From assembly GCF_041956535.1 (NCBI RefSeq), contig NW_027192195.1, forward strand, positions 412,150 to 476,149: a stretch of 64,000 nt of DNA. Direction: 5' to 3'. This stretch comes from Calcarisporiella thermophila CBS 279.70 (lineage: Eukaryota > Calcarisporiellomycota). The notes under the pieces are model-generated. The model was not told the DNA's origin. It saw nothing but the letters and a program-made list of their open reading frames with translations, and searched no databases. This document shows, piece by piece, positions 60,550 to 64,000 of the stretch. Positions within the stretch are counted from its first letter, which is position 1, and the number at the start of each line of letters is the position of its first letter. A program made the translations under genes and the position numbers.

Positions 60550-63500
60550 ATGGATCCCTTATCAGCATTCCTCGATGAGCACTATTCTTCCGGCGTCAAC
60601 GATGACGCCAAAACCCCACAGCTCTATGATTTAAGCGGGCCGTCTTCACCTGAAGAAAACAGCTGCGACTCTCCGACCTCCTCTGGAGAACGCCCCACCG
60701 CCAACATGACATTTCAGGGCTTCACCATGCAGTCATATGAAGAGGAGAACTTGTTTATTGAAGGGGCTAAACTAGATGCATTTTCATCATTGGATGAACG
60801 AATTCTCTATATGGAGTGCGAAGATACACGGGTGAAGGATGAGGATATAATTGGATTCGGCGAGGACGAGGACGAAGAAGAGGAGGAATTTATGGATGAC
60901 GGAAATGGGGACGGGCAAGGAACACAATATCTCTTATCGGGTTTTCCATCTAGAGTGTAAGGATATTCTTCTTTTAACTAATTTTTTTTTTGAATCTGCA
61001 CCTTCACACTGTTTCTTTCTCGTTATGACCAACACCGTAGTGTACACAAAGGCCTTATAACCCCGCCACAACAATATGAAGGCCTCTCTATTCGCGTATG
61101 CAATATCCCTCAAACAGGGGCTCGCTCACGCGTCGAAACCCAGATCAAACTGTGCCTTCAGCTAATGGATGGGGATGAGAAAGTGGTGAGAACGTGGAGT
61201 TATGTCCGACTTCCTTATGAATTGGTCTCCAAAGAAAAGACAAGAAAAACGCAAAAAAACGGTATGCCTTCATCGAAGATAAAGTTTCTCCTCCTTTACC
61301 CTTTGATTGACTTTTTTTATTGCCACCTCACTCTCTTCCGATTCAAGTGGAGATTACAGATCTCGATGAATTCACTGTGCTTAATCTGGAGGTGACGGTA
61401 GTATGCGCGAACGATCCAAACAGACGAGTTATTGCCTGTACTAGCTGTGTGAAACGTGAGGTAGCGTATTCCTGCCATATTCCCTAACCATTGGAGGCAC
61501 TTGATTAATGTGATGCCCATTCTCTCTCTCCTGTGTAGCGGAAACGATTGCAGAGGAAAAAAGATGGAAAAATCAAGAACGGCTCGATTCCTTCTTCCCC
61601 ACTTTCCTCCCCTACCACCACCACCACCACTGAGAGCGATAGCAGTAATAACATGAAGCTGAGCGACGAGCAGCTCATGCTTCTCGAACAAAATCGAATC
61701 ATCATTTTCAACTGTCCCGAGCTGGTCGAGTTCGACTCGGGAGATGCTACGATTCCGGCCAGGATAACCTGCTACTGTAGGCACCATAATGAAAAAATTG
61801 GATTTTTGTAATTATCTTTTCCTTTGAATACTCCGAGTAGTGTTCTTATCTAATTTCACTGGAGAATCTAACACGCCATATTTTCATTTGCTTACTTCGG
61901 AGTAGACTTGTTTTCTGTCTCCGCGATAGATGGGGACGAACGGTGGCGATGGGGCGCTCCCCTCCAATTATGATTACCGACGACCACAAGTCAACCAAAG
62001 CCAAGGCAAGTCGCCAACGCAACCAGCCCGATAGCCTGCCCTCTCTGTCGCGGGAGCTCTCCAAGTTTTCCGACATGAAATCACCTCAGTACTCATATCG
62101 TGATGCTCTCCCCATCTCGCCCCTATCTCCCCGCTCGGTGCTCGACGAGGAGCACACGACCTCCCCGCCCAGCACCCATCCCGGCGAGGCCAAAACATCG
62201 CCCTACTCACTAGCAGAGAGTGCTTCGCTGAGCACCCCCCTCCCAGGCAGTCGTCGTGAACGTCGTCAATCGGCTCAACAGCAGCCGCTTGGACGATCCG
62301 TTCCCTATGTGACCACCGTGGGGGAAAGCCAAAATCAGCCCTCGCAGCAAAAATCGCAGCAGACAAGCCCGCGCCAGGTGCTTGGCCAGCGTCGCCTTTC
62401 GCACCGGAAACAACAGGTTCTCTCGTTGCAGAGACGCGAGTCTGCCCCCGAGGTCACCTCGTTGTTCAATACGCAGGCGCAATTGGACTGGCGAACCACA
62501 ACACGCCCTGTTCTGCGCCGGGTGATCCCGGTGGAGGGCCCGCTTTTTGGAGGAATCGAGGTGTCTGTTTTGGGCACCGGCTTCTACGAGGGCCTTACGG
62601 TCATGTTTGGGGACATCCCCACGCTCGCCACTCAATTCTGGTCGTCGAGCGCCCTTATTTGCGTGCTGCCTCCGTCGCCTACCCCCGGCCCGGTTCAGGT
62701 GACCTTCAAGGAGTCGCCCGTGGACGAGCATGAGCAGGAGCCCGTGTACTTTGTGTATAAAGATGAGAAGATTGACTATCATCTAATGGAGCTCGCTCTC
62801 CAGTGCTTGAACATGAAGTTGACGGGCGATGTGGAGAGTGCACGAGACATAGCGTTGCGAATCGTGAACAGTGCACAGGCGGCGAATCAAGACAACAGCT
62901 CATCAGGCTTTCCTGCCTCTGGTGGCGACGCGGTGGGGCGTATCCAATTTTCAGAGAATGCGGTGCTGCGAGTGCTTGCCCATGCCGAGAGAGGCGGCCG
63001 GGGGGGTGTAGACATGTCGCTCCGGCATGCACAAACCCGACATACCATGCTGCACTTTGCAGCCCTGCTTGGGTACGCCCGCCTTACCCACCGGCTCGCC
63101 GAGCTTGGCTGCGACCTCAATGCTTGCGATCGCAGCGGCTTCACTGCGCTGCATTTTGCGGCTTGGATCGGAAACGTGGACGTGGTGAGGGCTCTGCTGG
63201 CCCATGGGGCCCGCACAGATTTGAGGGCATGCGGGCGAAGCGCAGTCGATCTCTCTCGCTCTCGTTACTTCCATGAAATTACCAGACTGTTGCGCGAGGG
63301 TTCCCTTCCCGCCCTCAACTGGTCCCTTCCAGAAAGGGAATACAGCCCGACGGAATTGCATGAAGAACAGGATGAGGATGGGGACGATTACCAGGACATG
63401 GGGGAGACCGAAGACGAGAGAATGCCAAGGGGCGAGGTGGTAGCGGAAGTAAACTCTATAGCGCCCGGCGCCGCCCGTGCCACCCCAATTCCTCCTGATG

Positions 63501-64000
63501 GAGAAGATTCTGCCACCGGCTATCTGCGCAAAAAAATCCAGCGTTTTCTGACAGCTGCGGCCTCCGTAGGCAACCATGACATCCCTTTTCTCAAAAGTTT
63601 GCCTTACCCTCACGTGCCACATGTCGCGATGCCTTCACTGGACGTCCACGAGTATATGCAATATCTACGGTATCTTGAAAATTTCATACCGCCCAAGTTT
63701 CGCCGTGTGACACCGCCCGCGCAAGACGATATCAAGTATGAATGGCAAGAGATGGGGTATCGAGATGCGGCCCCCGCTACTGCTGTCCCAGCTCCCACAG
63801 GCTCCATGACGGGCAAGGACCCATTGGCGAACATGTGGAATGAGGGAATGCCCGCCCAACCCGTGGCTTCAAAATTAGACTCTTCCTCCCCTGTGGCCCC
63901 CATTCAGCACTGGTATTGGTCCATGATAGGATACCCTGCTTGGCTTTCGGCGTCCCATCCTGTCGCCGAAGCCACGGCTGCTAAAGCGGCCGCCGCCACG
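60550..64000 (+). CDS. Mga2/Spt23-like membrane transcription factor, truncated by the window edge
   Basis: Mga2 and Spt23 are ER-membrane proteins that sense lipid saturation and, after cleavage, activate fatty-acid desaturase genes. The start is MDPLSAFLDEHYSSGVND. An acidic region (DEDIIGFGEDEDEEEEEFMD) follows, then QYEGLSIRVCNIPQTGARSR and KLCLQLMDGDEKVVRTWSYV. Further blocks are ITDLDEFTVLNLEVTVVCAN, ITCYCRHHNEKIGFL and WGRTVAMGRSPPIMITDDHK. An IPT/TIG fold follows: RRVIPVEGPLFGGIEVSVLG, TGFYEGLTVMFGDIP. Two clear ankyrin-type repeats (GFTALHFAAWIGNVDVVRAL and the one before) come next. The C-terminal part, which in the yeast proteins ends in a membrane helix, lies beyond position 64000. 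Introns were placed near 60955-61040, 61260-61345, 61455-61540 and 61808-61904. Confidence 0.87.

Overview
This is a nuclear fungal contig. The genes are eukaryotic, most are split by short GT-AG introns (roughly 50-180 bases), and the proteins are fungal in type: Wee1, Bud22, a PX-PH-RhoGAP protein, a Pep4-like protease, a Mig1/CreA-like zinc-finger protein, a Pho85/Cdk5-like kinase, Src1/Heh1, Cdc50 and Mga2/Spt23. A Pus10 pseudouridine synthase, a class C receptor, a SARAF protein and a secreted HExxHxxGF protease point away from the classical yeasts and towards an early-diverging (non-Dikarya) lineage. The phylum cannot be fixed from the sequence alone.

Layout. 0.3-10 kb: Wee1 (+), Bud22 (-), ribosomal protein eS1 (-), Pus10 (+) and a Dcc1-like cohesion factor (+). 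10-24 kb, all minus strand: a Bem3-like RhoGAP, a nucleoside transporter, a vacuolar aspartic protease, a probable glomulin/YAP-binding family protein, the Fe-S scaffold Isu1 and an unrecognised 80-residue protein. 25-36 kb: a Mig1/CreA-like repressor (+), a PCTAIRE-type Pho85/Cdk5 kinase (-), Src1/Heh1 (+), SARAF (-), an NAD-dependent epimerase-like protein (+) and aminoacylase-1 (+). 36-47 kb: a stretch with a possible retroelement remnant, a secreted zincin (+), a homeodomain factor (-), a tentative gene with RVTF/KVRF motifs (-), a long putative promoter and a second C2H2 factor (+). 47-64 kb, all plus strand: a GH36 alpha-galactosidase, a Sec14-like protein, Cdc50, a chimeric receptor and an Mga2/Spt23 protein cut by the right edge.

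The most striking gene is at 55877-59426. It joins a signal peptide, a full-length PstS-like (bacterial phosphate-binding) ectodomain, a short cysteine-rich linker and a class C (GABA-B/glutamate type) seven-helix domain with a long cytoplasmic tail. The expected phosphate-contact positions are nearly all kept, so it is a good candidate for a phosphate- or oxyanion-sensing receptor. The window is otherwise a patchwork of housekeeping and regulatory genes rather than one pathway cluster. Long G or C homopolymer tracts recur in spacers and introns.

Coordinates for spliced genes run from start codon to stop codon and include introns. Where every exon could be placed, the exon sum was checked to be a multiple of three.
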